Shown here: positions 36,652 through 43,138 of the stretch, piece after piece
Numbering within the stretch: the stretch's first letter is position 1
How the letters are laid out: every line of letters starts with the position of its first letter
NCBI GenBank assembly: GCA_913061095.1
Contig: CAJXVM010000006.1
Coordinates: forward strand, 124,001 to 188,000
Length of the DNA stretch: 64,000 nucleotides
Direction: 5' to 3'
From: an uncultured Ignavibacteria bacterium
GTDB taxonomy: Bacteria > Bacteroidota > Ignavibacteria > SZUA-365
Notes under the pieces: model-generated
The model's database searches: none
Told to the model about the DNA's origin: nothing
What the model saw: the letters and a program-made list of their open reading frames with translations, nothing else
Translations under genes and position numbers: made by a program

Positions 36652-37716
36652 TCAGCAGCGGCCGTCCCTGTTTCCGATGCGTATGTGATTGGAATAAATC
36701 CAGCCTCTGTCTTCGATCCAGGCCTCGAGGCGCCAGGCGCCCGGTTCGCGCACGGCGTGTGTCAGCTCCCGCGTGTGCGCCTCTTTTTCCACCTCGCCGT
36801 TGCGGAGCAGCCGCAGCTGCGCCTCGGCCGGCAGTTCCGCATGCAGGGCCAGTTTTCCCTCGCCGGGAAATTCAATGAAATCTCCTTGCTGCCAGGTTTC
36901 CGTGGCGGAGGTCGCGTAGAACGCGAATCCGCGGGCGTCGCCATAGTAGGAATTCGCGATGAAACAGCGTCCCCGGCGGAGGGCTTCGTATATGCGGCGG
37001 CTGTCCTCGACGAAATGCTCCTCATCCATCTTGCGCAGGGGTTCGTCGAGCAATACATGCGTGTGGACGGATTTGAACATCACCTTGTACGGAAACACCT
37101 CGACATCGAAAAAGCCCATGACGTCGGCCTTGTGTGCGTGCGCGTCCGTGCCGCCGATACCCACGACCCGCCGCGTGCGATTGAGCGCATCCCAGCGCGC
37201 GAGGGTTTTGGACGGGGGCGCCGTAATCGAACGCAGGGGATGGATGAAACGGTTGAACTTGTTCTCCTCGGTAAGGCCTTCCATCCACTCGCTCATGTGA
37301 TTCCAGATTTCGATCCCGTCGAAATCCTCGCTGTCCCATGCATTCCAGGGATACGGCGGATGCTCGGGCATGCTGCTGCGCTCTTCGTCGGGATGCGCGA
37401 TGAAGCCGACGCCGCCCCGCTCGCGGACCCGACGCACGTATTCCTGCGCCGGGATGCGCACGCCGACGGTTTTGTCGAGTCCGAAGGCGAGATAGTGATT
37501 TTCATCCGCGCGATCATTGATTTCATAACCGATAAGCACCATGACATTATCGTACCACCCCTCCCAGCCGTCCTTTTTTGGACGCAGCGTGTTGTGATCC
37601 GTCATCATGATGAAATCCAGTCCGACCTCGGACGCGGCCCGGATGATGTCCGGAAATGTCCCCGTACCGTCGGAGTATTTCGAGTGGATATGAACGGCGC
37701 CGATGTATTCGTGCAT
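36652..37716 (-). CDS. PHP-domain metal-dependent hydrolase
   Basis: 354 residues from the ATG at 37716, chosen because the metal-binding HIHSKYSDG motif follows directly; a longer frame to 37788 would add a hydrophobic run of low likelihood. The PHP signature residues are seen in HIHSKYSDG, MMTDHNTL, FIAHPDEERSS and GIGGTDAHAHK, a tri-metal phosphoesterase site. The C-terminal 100 residues form a beta-rich domain. PHP proteins include histidinol phosphatases, polymerase exonucleases and 3-prime,5-prime-nucleoside phosphatases; this subfamily without polymerase is a phosphoesterase of unassigned substrate. Gap of 35 bases to purF suggests co-transcription. Confidence 0.85.
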   Translation of the reverse strand: MHEYIGAVHIHSKYSDGTGTFPDIIRAASEVGLDFIMMTDHNTLRPKKDGWEGWYDNVMVLIGYEINDRADENHYLAFGLDKTVGVRIPAQEYVRRVRERGGVGFIAHPDEERSSMPEHPPYPWNAWDSEDFDGIEIWNHMSEWMEGLTEENKFNRFIHPLRSITAPPSKTLARWDALNRTRRVVGIGGTDAHAHKADVMGFFDVEVFPYKVMFKSVHTHVLLDEPLRKMDEEHFVEDSRRIYEALRRGRCFIANSYYGDARGFAFYATSATETWQQGDFIEFPGEGKLALHAELPAEAQLRLLRNGEVEKEAHTRELTHAVREPGAWRLEAWIEDRGWIYSNHIRIGNRDGRC

Positions 37717-37894
37717 TGTAGAATTGCCAAACAATAGCAAAACAAAAATGTACGACTGACCGCCTGAAAATACAAGGCGGGACGCCATGACCTGCGACCT
37801 CCTAACTCTCTGTATTTCCGTACATTACCACGATCCAACTCATCAATTTTCTGCCGGCCGGCTTGCATTTCAGCCAAAAAAGCCGCACATTCGA

Positions 37895-37935
37895 TTTAAC
37901 CATGGTTAAAATTTTTTTTAGGGTCGGTTAAAATG
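37895..37935 (+). promoter_or_regulatory. Candidate operator of the DtxR-family regulator
   Basis: The perfect 16-base palindrome TTTAACCATGGTTAAA (37895-37910) is followed 22 bases later by a second half site GGTTAAAATGG (37926-37936) that overlaps the regulator's start codon at 37933. Two direct copies of GGTTAAAAT one half-turn pair apart (22 bp) fit two dimers binding on the same face. The palindrome has the length and GC-core shape of DtxR/MntR boxes, so autorepression is likely. The 216-base gap upstream is otherwise AT-rich. Confidence 0.7.
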
Positions 37936-38643
37936 GCCACACGATCTGCGGAGCAGTATCTGAAAGTCCTTCTGGCATTCGAAGGCAGTGAAAACGTCAC
38001 CATGACACAGATCGCCCAGCGGCTCGGAGTGTCATCGGCGTCCGTGACCGGCATGGCGAAGCGGCTGTCGTCGAAGGGACTGCTGCGTCACCAGCCGTAC
38101 GGGGGGATCGAGCTGACACCCGAGGGACGCGATATCGCCGTTCGCCTGCTGCGACGGCATCGCATCGCGGAACTGTATCTGTTTGAAAAGCTCTCGTATC
38201 CGCTGTACCTCGTGCATGATGAAGCGGACGCTCTCGAGCATCACATGTCGGATTATCTCGAAGAGCGCATGTCCGAGGCACTCGAGAATCCGGTGTATGA
38301 TCCCCACGGTCATCCCATTCCCGGCGTCGACGGGCAGTTGCCGGAAGTTGCGGGACGCTCCCTGCCCGAGGCTCCCCTCGAAGAGACCTTCCACGTTGCG
38401 TCGGTTCCCGACAGCGATCCGCTCTTTCTGCGGCACCTTGTGGATATCGGCTGCGTTCCGGGTGCGCAGCTCCAGGTGACCTATGCGAGTCCGGAGACCT
38501 CCACCGTCAGCTTCCGTATCAGAGACAACATTCACAGTGTCTCAGAAGACAAAGCAGGTGATATCCTGCTCTGTTCCCCCGGCGAGCAGCAGTCCCGCTG
38601 CTTCGATGATTTCCTTTCACATATGAAATCCCTCGGTGATTGA
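37933..38643 (+). CDS. DtxR/MntR-family metal-dependent transcriptional repressor
   Basis: 236 residues: N-terminal winged helix (about 1-65; MTQIAQRLGVSSASVTGMAKRL), dimerisation and metal-binding domain (about 66-140, with VHDEADALEHHMSD and NPVYDPHGHPIPG) and C-terminal FeoA/SH3-like domain (about 155-225). In DtxR the metal ligands are Met10, Cys102, Glu105 and His106; here the equivalent positions are Gln8, Asp, Glu and His, and MntR's Asp8/Glu11 become Gln8/Lys11. So the metal preference cannot be read from known members. It begins an operon with two outer-membrane barrel proteins and overlaps a perfect palindrome. Start chosen at the ATG that follows the operator half site. Confidence 0.9.
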   Translation: MATRSAEQYLKVLLAFEGSENVTMTQIAQRLGVSSASVTGMAKRLSSKGLLRHQPYGGIELTPEGRDIAVRLLRRHRIAELYLFEKLSYPLYLVHDEADALEHHMSDYLEERMSEALENPVYDPHGHPIPGVDGQLPEVAGRSLPEAPLEETFHVASVPDSDPLFLRHLVDIGCVPGAQLQVTYASPETSTVSFRIRDNIHSVSEDKAGDILLCSPGEQQSRCFDDFLSHMKSLGD

Positions 38644-38644
38644 C

Positions 38645-39526
38645 ATGCAGCAACGCAGGAACGCTCTATCCATCATATTCGTCCTCATACTCCTGGCGGG
38701 GACCGCTTCCCACGCCCAGCAGGTCGAACCCCTCGTGACCGATCGTCCCGACCAGACGGAGTCCGCTTCCATTGTCCCCGCGGGCTGGCTGCAGATCGAG
38801 GCGGGTTACCTGCAGGAGTCCCTCGCGCAGCGGGCCCATGCACTTGACGGCACGCCGCACGACAATGCCGTCTCCGGCACGAGCATGCAGATCCCCGGCA
38901 TACTGCTGCGCTTCGGTGTGACCGACGTCATGGAATTGCGTGTGGGGACTGCGTATATGCGCGAGGAATTCGATCGCGATCCCGCGATATTCGACCCGAC
39001 GAACCGGGGCGACATCGCCGAAACGATCGAACTCGGCGGTCTGTCGCCGCTGTCTCTCGGACTTAAAGCGCTGCTCCTTGCCGAGCGCGGGTGGATCCCG
39101 CAGACCGCGGTGCTCGCCTCAGTCACCGTTCCCGGCACCGGCAGCGAAGACTTCGATCAGAATTACCTCGCACAGGAATTCCGTCTCGCGTTTGCGCACA
39201 CACTCAGTGAGCGCCTGTCACTCGGCTACAATCTCGGCGTCAGCAACGACGAGAGCGCAGTCGCGCATACCGGATTCTATTCTCTCGCACTCGGTGCGGG
39301 TGTCACGGATGCGCTCGGGCTGTTTGTCGAAATCTTTGGCGACCTTCCCGGCGACGCTCCTCCCGTGCACAAATTCGACGCGGGAGCGACCTGGCTGCTC
39401 TCGCCCGACCTGCAGCTCGACGCCTCGGGAGGAATGACATTCGCGGAGGATGAGAACGGCACCCATCTCCGCATGGAGCACTTCATCAGCGCGGGCGTTT
39501 CCTGGCGTTTCCGCCTCCGCGACTGA
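38645..39526 (+). CDS. Outer-membrane transporter-like beta-barrel protein (first paralog)
   Basis: 293 residues from the ATG at 38645, one base after the regulator stop; a GTG at 38636 overlapping that stop is also possible. A signal peptide (ends ...GTASHAQ) is followed by the LVTDRPDQTESASIVPAGWLQ start and the barrel pattern of the PF13557-like transporter family (GLKALLLAERGWIPQTAVLASV, FRLAFAHTLSERLSLGYNLGV, FVEIFGDLP). Members occur in outer membranes and are often linked with substrate uptake. Co-transcription with the DtxR regulator suggests metal-dependent control. The next gene is a clear paralog. Confidence 0.8.
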   Translation: MQQRRNALSIIFVLILLAGTASHAQQVEPLVTDRPDQTESASIVPAGWLQIEAGYLQESLAQRAHALDGTPHDNAVSGTSMQIPGILLRFGVTDVMELRVGTAYMREEFDRDPAIFDPTNRGDIAETIELGGLSPLSLGLKALLLAERGWIPQTAVLASVTVPGTGSEDFDQNYLAQEFRLAFAHTLSERLSLGYNLGVSNDESAVAHTGFYSLALGAGVTDALGLFVEIFGDLPGDAPPVHKFDAGATWLLSPDLQLDASGGMTFAEDENGTHLRMEHFISAGVSWRFRLRD

Positions 39527-39548
39527 TCGCTGCGACTTCCGCGGATTG

Positions 39549-39608
39549 CAGCGATTCTTCACGGTTTTCAGCGATTCATCACGATTTTCAGCAATTCATC
39601 ACGATTTT
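39549..39608 (+). repeat. Three tandem 20-base repeats between barrel paralogs
   Basis: Units starting at 39549, 39569 and 39589 read cagcgattcttcacggtttt, cagcgattcatcacgatttt and cagcaattcatcacgatttt; identity to the middle copy is 18/20 and 19/20. They fill most of the gap between the first paralog stop and the second start at 39623. Could be slippage products or an mRNA-level element such as a protein-binding array. Confidence 0.9.
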
Positions 39609-39622
39609 CGGGATTCCGACGT

Positions 39623-40510
39623 ATGCGTTTTCATCTTCCTATCGTATTTCTGGGATTCATGTTCATCGCGCATCCCCTCGCGGCGCAGCAGGACTACGCA
39701 CCGGATCGCCCGGGCAGAACCATCCCGACGACGATCGTACCGGAAGGATCAGTCGCCTTCGAGGCAGGATTCTCCTGGAGCCGGGCCGAATTCACGCCGC
39801 GGGCACCGGAGCGCTTCCAGTCCGAGGTTCCCATCTACCGGCATGACATATGGCTGCTGCCGGCGGGACTGATGCGCGTCGGACTCGGTGAGGGGTTTGA
39901 GCTGCGCCTGTCATCCTCTCATACGCGCTGGCTGTGGGAATACGATCCGGACTACTTCGACGGCGACAACGTCGATGATCCCTGGCTGGAGGGAAGCGAT
40001 CCCGGCGTGGCCCCGCTGCACGTGGCGATAAAGTCGGCACTGCTCACCGAGCGCGGATGGATTCCGAACGCCACCATGGTGGCCGGTCTGTCCGTCCCTC
40101 TCACCGGCACCCCGGCCTACCAGGTAACCTATCTCGCCCCGGATTTCGCGCTCGCGTTTTCCCACACACTTTCACCCTCCCTCACACTGGGATATCACGT
40201 CGGCGTGCGCTGGGACGGCGAAATCGTCAATCCCATCGGTTACTACGCCGCGTCATTCGGTGTGGCGGTATCCGAGGATCTGTCGGTGTTCGTCGAGGCC
40301 TTCGGCGACCTGCCGGGTTACGCGCCGCCGCAGCACGCCGTTGACGCCGGCATCGCATGGAACGCGGTCGGGGATCTAACCGTCGACGCCGCATTCGGAC
40401 TCGGGGCCACCGATCCGGAGGAGACCTCCTCGAATCCCCGATGGTTGTCCATTTACACGATGGATTATTTCGCCGAGGTGGGGGTGTCGTGGCGGCTCAT
40501 GCTCTGGTGA
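39623..40510 (+). CDS. Outer-membrane transporter-like beta-barrel protein (second paralog)
   Basis: 295 residues with signal peptide (MRFHLPIVFLGFMFIAHPLAAQ). Shares the same blocks as its neighbour: YAPDRPGRTIPTTIVPEGSV at the N terminus, KSALLTERGWIPNATMVAGL, FALAFSHTLSPSLTLGYHVGV and FVEAFGDLPGYAPP, so the two arose by tandem duplication. It extends to a terminal strand ...VSWRLML, typical of outer-membrane barrels. Third gene of the DtxR-type operon. A bidirectional hairpin terminator follows 8 bases beyond the stop. Confidence 0.8.
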   Translation: MRFHLPIVFLGFMFIAHPLAAQQDYAPDRPGRTIPTTIVPEGSVAFEAGFSWSRAEFTPRAPERFQSEVPIYRHDIWLLPAGLMRVGLGEGFELRLSSSHTRWLWEYDPDYFDGDNVDDPWLEGSDPGVAPLHVAIKSALLTERGWIPNATMVAGLSVPLTGTPAYQVTYLAPDFALAFSHTLSPSLTLGYHVGVRWDGEIVNPIGYYAASFGVAVSEDLSVFVEAFGDLPGYAPPQHAVDAGIAWNAVGDLTVDAAFGLGATDPEETSSNPRWLSIYTMDYFAEVGVSWRLMLW

Positions 40511-40517
40511 AAAAATG

Positions 40518-40556
40518 AACCCCGCCGCACTTCGACAGGCTCTGTGTGACGGGGTT
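40518..40556 (+). terminator. Bidirectional hairpin terminator
   Basis: AACCCCG (40518-40524) pairs with CGGGGTT (40550-40556). On the plus strand TGTTTG follows; on the minus strand the stem is followed by CATTTTTTC, so it can terminate both the barrel operon and the sodB transcript. The 110 bases up to sodB contain only two imperfect copies of a GTGTGACG-G-GGT motif (about 40542 and 40564). Confidence 0.65.
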
Positions 40557-40662
40557 GTTTGCTCAGTGTGACGCGGTGATTCGCTCGGTGCACCGCGCAA
40601 TCCTCCCTATGCGAAGGTTGATCCGCCCGGTGTGACGGCGACTGTCAGCGCAGCGAGTTCGC

Positions 40663-41253
40663 CTACTTGAACTGCTGATTGACCCACTTCCAGTTGACGA
40701 CATCCCAGAATCCCTCAATGAATTTCGGACGGGCATTGCGATAATCGATGTAGTACGCATGCTCCCAGACATCAATCGTGAACAGTGCCGTCTTGTTGTG
40801 ATGCAGTGGCGTGTCTGCGTTGGAAAGCGGGAGAATTTCCAGTTTTTCCTCCGCATTGTAGGCAAGCCATGCCCATCCGCTTCCGAACAGTGTAGCCGCC
40901 GCCTGGCTGAACTGCTCTTTGAATTCCTTGAATCCCCCGAAATCGCGCTCAATGAGCGTCGCGATGCGTCCATCGGGCTCACCGCCGCCGTCAGGCGACA
41001 TGCAGTTCCAGAAAAAACTGTGATTCCAGTGCTGCGCCGTATTGTTGAACAGTCCGGTGTTGCCCTGCGCCGCTGCGCGCGTGATCACCTCTTCGAGCGG
41101 CATGCCGTCGTAATCAGTGTTCTCGATCAGGTTGTTGGCCTTAGTGACATACGCAGCATGATGTTTGCCGTGATGGTAGTCGAAGGTTTCCTCGCTGAGG
41201 AAGGGTTTGAGTGCATCTTTGGTGTAGGGGAGATCGGGGAGTGAAAATGGCAT
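40663..41253 (-). CDS. sodB: Iron superoxide dismutase
   Basis: 196 residues. Dismutates superoxide in the cytosol. Metal ligands are visible in LSEETFDYHHGKHHAAY, NNTAQHWNHSFFW and FTIDVWEHAYYIDYRNARP. The active-site glutamine sits in NNTAQHWNH, the position that typifies iron rather than manganese enzymes, so sodB is preferred. The start has a good GGAGG site 5 bases upstream. Its leader contains a separated inverted repeat followed by a T-run (41272-41326), which may be a regulatory structure. Downstream is the bidirectional terminator shared with the DtxR operon. Confidence 0.95.
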   Translation of the reverse strand: MPFSLPDLPYTKDALKPFLSEETFDYHHGKHHAAYVTKANNLIENTDYDGMPLEEVITRAAAQGNTGLFNNTAQHWNHSFFWNCMSPDGGGEPDGRIATLIERDFGGFKEFKEQFSQAAATLFGSGWAWLAYNAEEKLEILPLSNADTPLHHNKTALFTIDVWEHAYYIDYRNARPKFIEGFWDVVNWKWVNQQFK

Positions 41254-41271
41254 AGTGCCTCCGTGAAAAAA

Positions 41272-41326
41272 ATTGGAGAATCAGTGTTGAATCGGAATAA
41301 GAGATATCACACGTGTATTCTCCAAT
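41272..41326 (-). promoter_or_regulatory. Terminator-like inverted repeat in the sodB upstream region
   Basis: ATTGGAGAA (minus strand 41326-41318) and TTCTCCAAT (41280-41272) form a perfect 9-base stem with a 37-base loop, followed by TTTTTT and then the CACGGAGG ribosome-binding site of sodB. It may terminate the LiaF-like transcript or act as an attenuator in the sodB leader. Confidence 0.5.
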
Positions 41327-41384
41327 CTAGGGAATTCGTCGCCAAAGGCAAGCGGCGGGATACTCCCTCCCCCGACCTGAGGAT

Positions 41385-42074
41385 TCAGTTCTTAATTTCC
41401 ACTCCTCCCAGAATCGCCTGACCGCGAAGGATGAGCCTTTTCTTCCCCGCGTCGCGGGGATGCGTCTTGTTTTCGAAACCGCCGAGCAATGCGGTGCCTT
41501 CCAGCACGACCGTCCACTCCTGCGAAATCCGCAGTTCAACGCCGCCCATGAAGGCGAACACCTCGAGCACGGCATCCTCCCCTTCCGGAATATCGGCTTC
41601 ACGCAGATCAACGGAGTGCCCGCCGAGCACGGCGCTGATCGATCCTCCGCGGAAATGCTTCGTGGTGCAGGTCTGTTCCATGCCGCCGAGTACGGCGGTG
41701 CCGCTGACCACATCCGTGGCGTCGGCATCGGCGGGGACCGTGCTCCCGGAGGTTGTCCGGAGGACAATCGCCGCTCCGGCGGCAATCAACAGCAGCGGCC
41801 ACAGTGCCCAGAATTCGATGTTCACAATGTCCATGCGGTTCAGCAGCATGAATATTCCGATTACCGCGACAGTGCCGCCGATCAGACGTCCGTCGCTGCC
41901 GCCGGGCTGGACGGCTTTCAGTCCGCCAAACAGCACGAGCAGCGCCGGCCAGTAACGCAGAATCCGGGCGGCATCGAACACAGCGAAATTATCGAGCAGA
42001 AACAGCACGCCAACAAGCAGCAGGACGACGCCGATAACGGTCCGGGATGTCAGGGAATAGGTCTTATCACTCAT
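41385..42074 (-). CDS. LiaF-like membrane protein (LiaF transmembrane and C-terminal domains)
   Basis: 229 residues. Four hydrophobic segments in the first 105 residues (for example VIGVVLLLVGVLFLLDNFAV) resemble the LiaF transmembrane domain, and the second half contains glycine-rich beta-helical repeats (VLGGMEQ, SAVLGGHSVDLREADI, FMGGVELRI, LLGGFENK, AILGGVEI) of the LiaF C-terminal domain. In Firmicutes LiaF inhibits a cell-envelope stress kinase; in Bacteroidota homologs the role is largely unstudied. No liaR/liaS pair is next to it; it lies between mscS and sodB. Family resemblance is good, function open. Confidence 0.78.
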   Translation of the reverse strand: MSDKTYSLTSRTVIGVVLLLVGVLFLLDNFAVFDAARILRYWPALLVLFGGLKAVQPGGSDGRLIGGTVAVIGIFMLLNRMDIVNIEFWALWPLLLIAAGAAIVLRTTSGSTVPADADATDVVSGTAVLGGMEQTCTTKHFRGGSISAVLGGHSVDLREADIPEGEDAVLEVFAFMGGVELRISQEWTVVLEGTALLGGFENKTHPRDAGKKRLILRGQAILGGVEIKN

Positions 42075-42208
42075 CGCAATGCTCCAGTGTCGTCATAGAT
42101 GCAGAAATCACTGTCGAGGGATACGCATGGAAGCGGTGCGGGTTGCACGCAGCCCGCAATTCGAGAGTCGAACAGAGATTTTGTCGATCAGGAATCCCTG
42201 AAAACGGA

Positions 42209-42242
42209 GGAAGACCGCCCCCGGAGAAGAGGACGGTCTTCC
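42209..42242 (-). terminator. Hairpin terminator downstream of mscS
   Basis: GGAAGACCG (42209-42217) and CGGTCTTCC (42234-42242) form a perfect 9-base stem 18 bases past the mscS stop, followed on the minus strand by TCCGTTTTC. It separates mscS from the LiaF-like gene; the rest of this 185-base gap has no clear feature. Confidence 0.6.
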
Positions 42243-42259
42243 GGAATGTGTGTGATATG

Positions 42260-43072
42260 TCAGTTATTCTGCTGAAACAGGTGCACGTCGGTCTGCGGGA
42301 AGGGAATGGAAATGCCTTCCTCGTCGAAACGCAGTTTCATGCGCTCCATGATGTCCCAGTACACACTCCAGTAATCAGCGGTTTTCACCCAGGGACGCAC
42401 GGCGAAGTTGACGCTGCTGTCAGCGAGCTCGAGCACGCCGATCGTCGGTGCGGGATCCTTGAGCACGCGCTCGTCGCTGCTGATGACCTCGGTCATGATT
42501 TCCTTCGCCTTCTTGATGTCGTCTCCGTATCCGATGCCGAACACAAAGTCAATGCGGCGCTTCTGCTCAACGGAGTAATTCGTGATACTGCCCCCGGTCA
42601 CCTGACCGTTCGGCAGAATGATGATCTTGTTGTCGGGTGTTCGCAGTGTGGTCGTAAAGACCGATACCTCCTCGACCGTACCGGCAACGCCCCCGGCCTC
42701 GACATAATGCCCGGCCACGAACGGTTTGAAAATAATGATCATCACGCCGGAGGCGAAGTTCGACAGCGATCCCTGCAGGGCGAGACCGACAGCGAGACCG
42801 GCAGCACCGATAATGGCCACAAGCGAGGTGGTGTCCACCCCGAGCTGACCGATCGCGGCGATGAACACGACGGCCATCAGCAGCGCATACACGATATTGG
42901 ACATGAAACGCGAAAGTGTCTCATCGACACCGCGCTTTTTCAGGACTTTACCGAACACGCTTCGGATACCCTTGACTACCCACCGTCCGAGTATGATGAT
43001 GAGAAGTGCAATGACGATATCCAGCGCATAGAGCTGAATCGCGTCTTCGAGATAGTTGATGAGCGTCTGCAT
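42260..43072 (-). CDS. mscS: Small-conductance mechanosensitive channel, MscS family
   Basis: 270 residues from the ATG at 43072, which has an AGAGGAGGAATATG site; a frame starting at 43105 lacks one. Typical E. coli-type length. Three transmembrane helices include the pore helix GAAGLAVGLALQGSLSNFASGVMIIIF with the Gly/Ala-rich packing pattern; the beta domain contains VAGTVEEVSVFTTTLRTPDNKIIILPNG. Opens on membrane tension and releases solutes in hypo-osmotic shock. It follows a permease gene by 66 bases. Confidence 0.95.
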   Translation of the reverse strand: MQTLINYLEDAIQLYALDIVIALLIIILGRWVVKGIRSVFGKVLKKRGVDETLSRFMSNIVYALLMAVVFIAAIGQLGVDTTSLVAIIGAAGLAVGLALQGSLSNFASGVMIIIFKPFVAGHYVEAGGVAGTVEEVSVFTTTLRTPDNKIIILPNGQVTGGSITNYSVEQKRRIDFVFGIGYGDDIKKAKEIMTEVISSDERVLKDPAPTIGVLELADSSVNFAVRPWVKTADYWSVYWDIMERMKLRFDEEGISIPFPQTDVHLFQQNN

Positions 43073-43138
43073 ATTCCTCCTCTGAGATGTGAATATTTGA
43101 TTCAATCCGGAATGTTTCCGTGAATAAACAATTGCTCG

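Noticed and set aside
39549-39608. CRISPR interpretation of the 20-base repeats
   Set aside because: Repeats are contiguous without spacers and no cas genes are near.
40542-40640. Imperfect GTGTGACG repeats between the barrel operon and sodB
   Set aside because: Only two or three degenerate copies; too weak to call an array.
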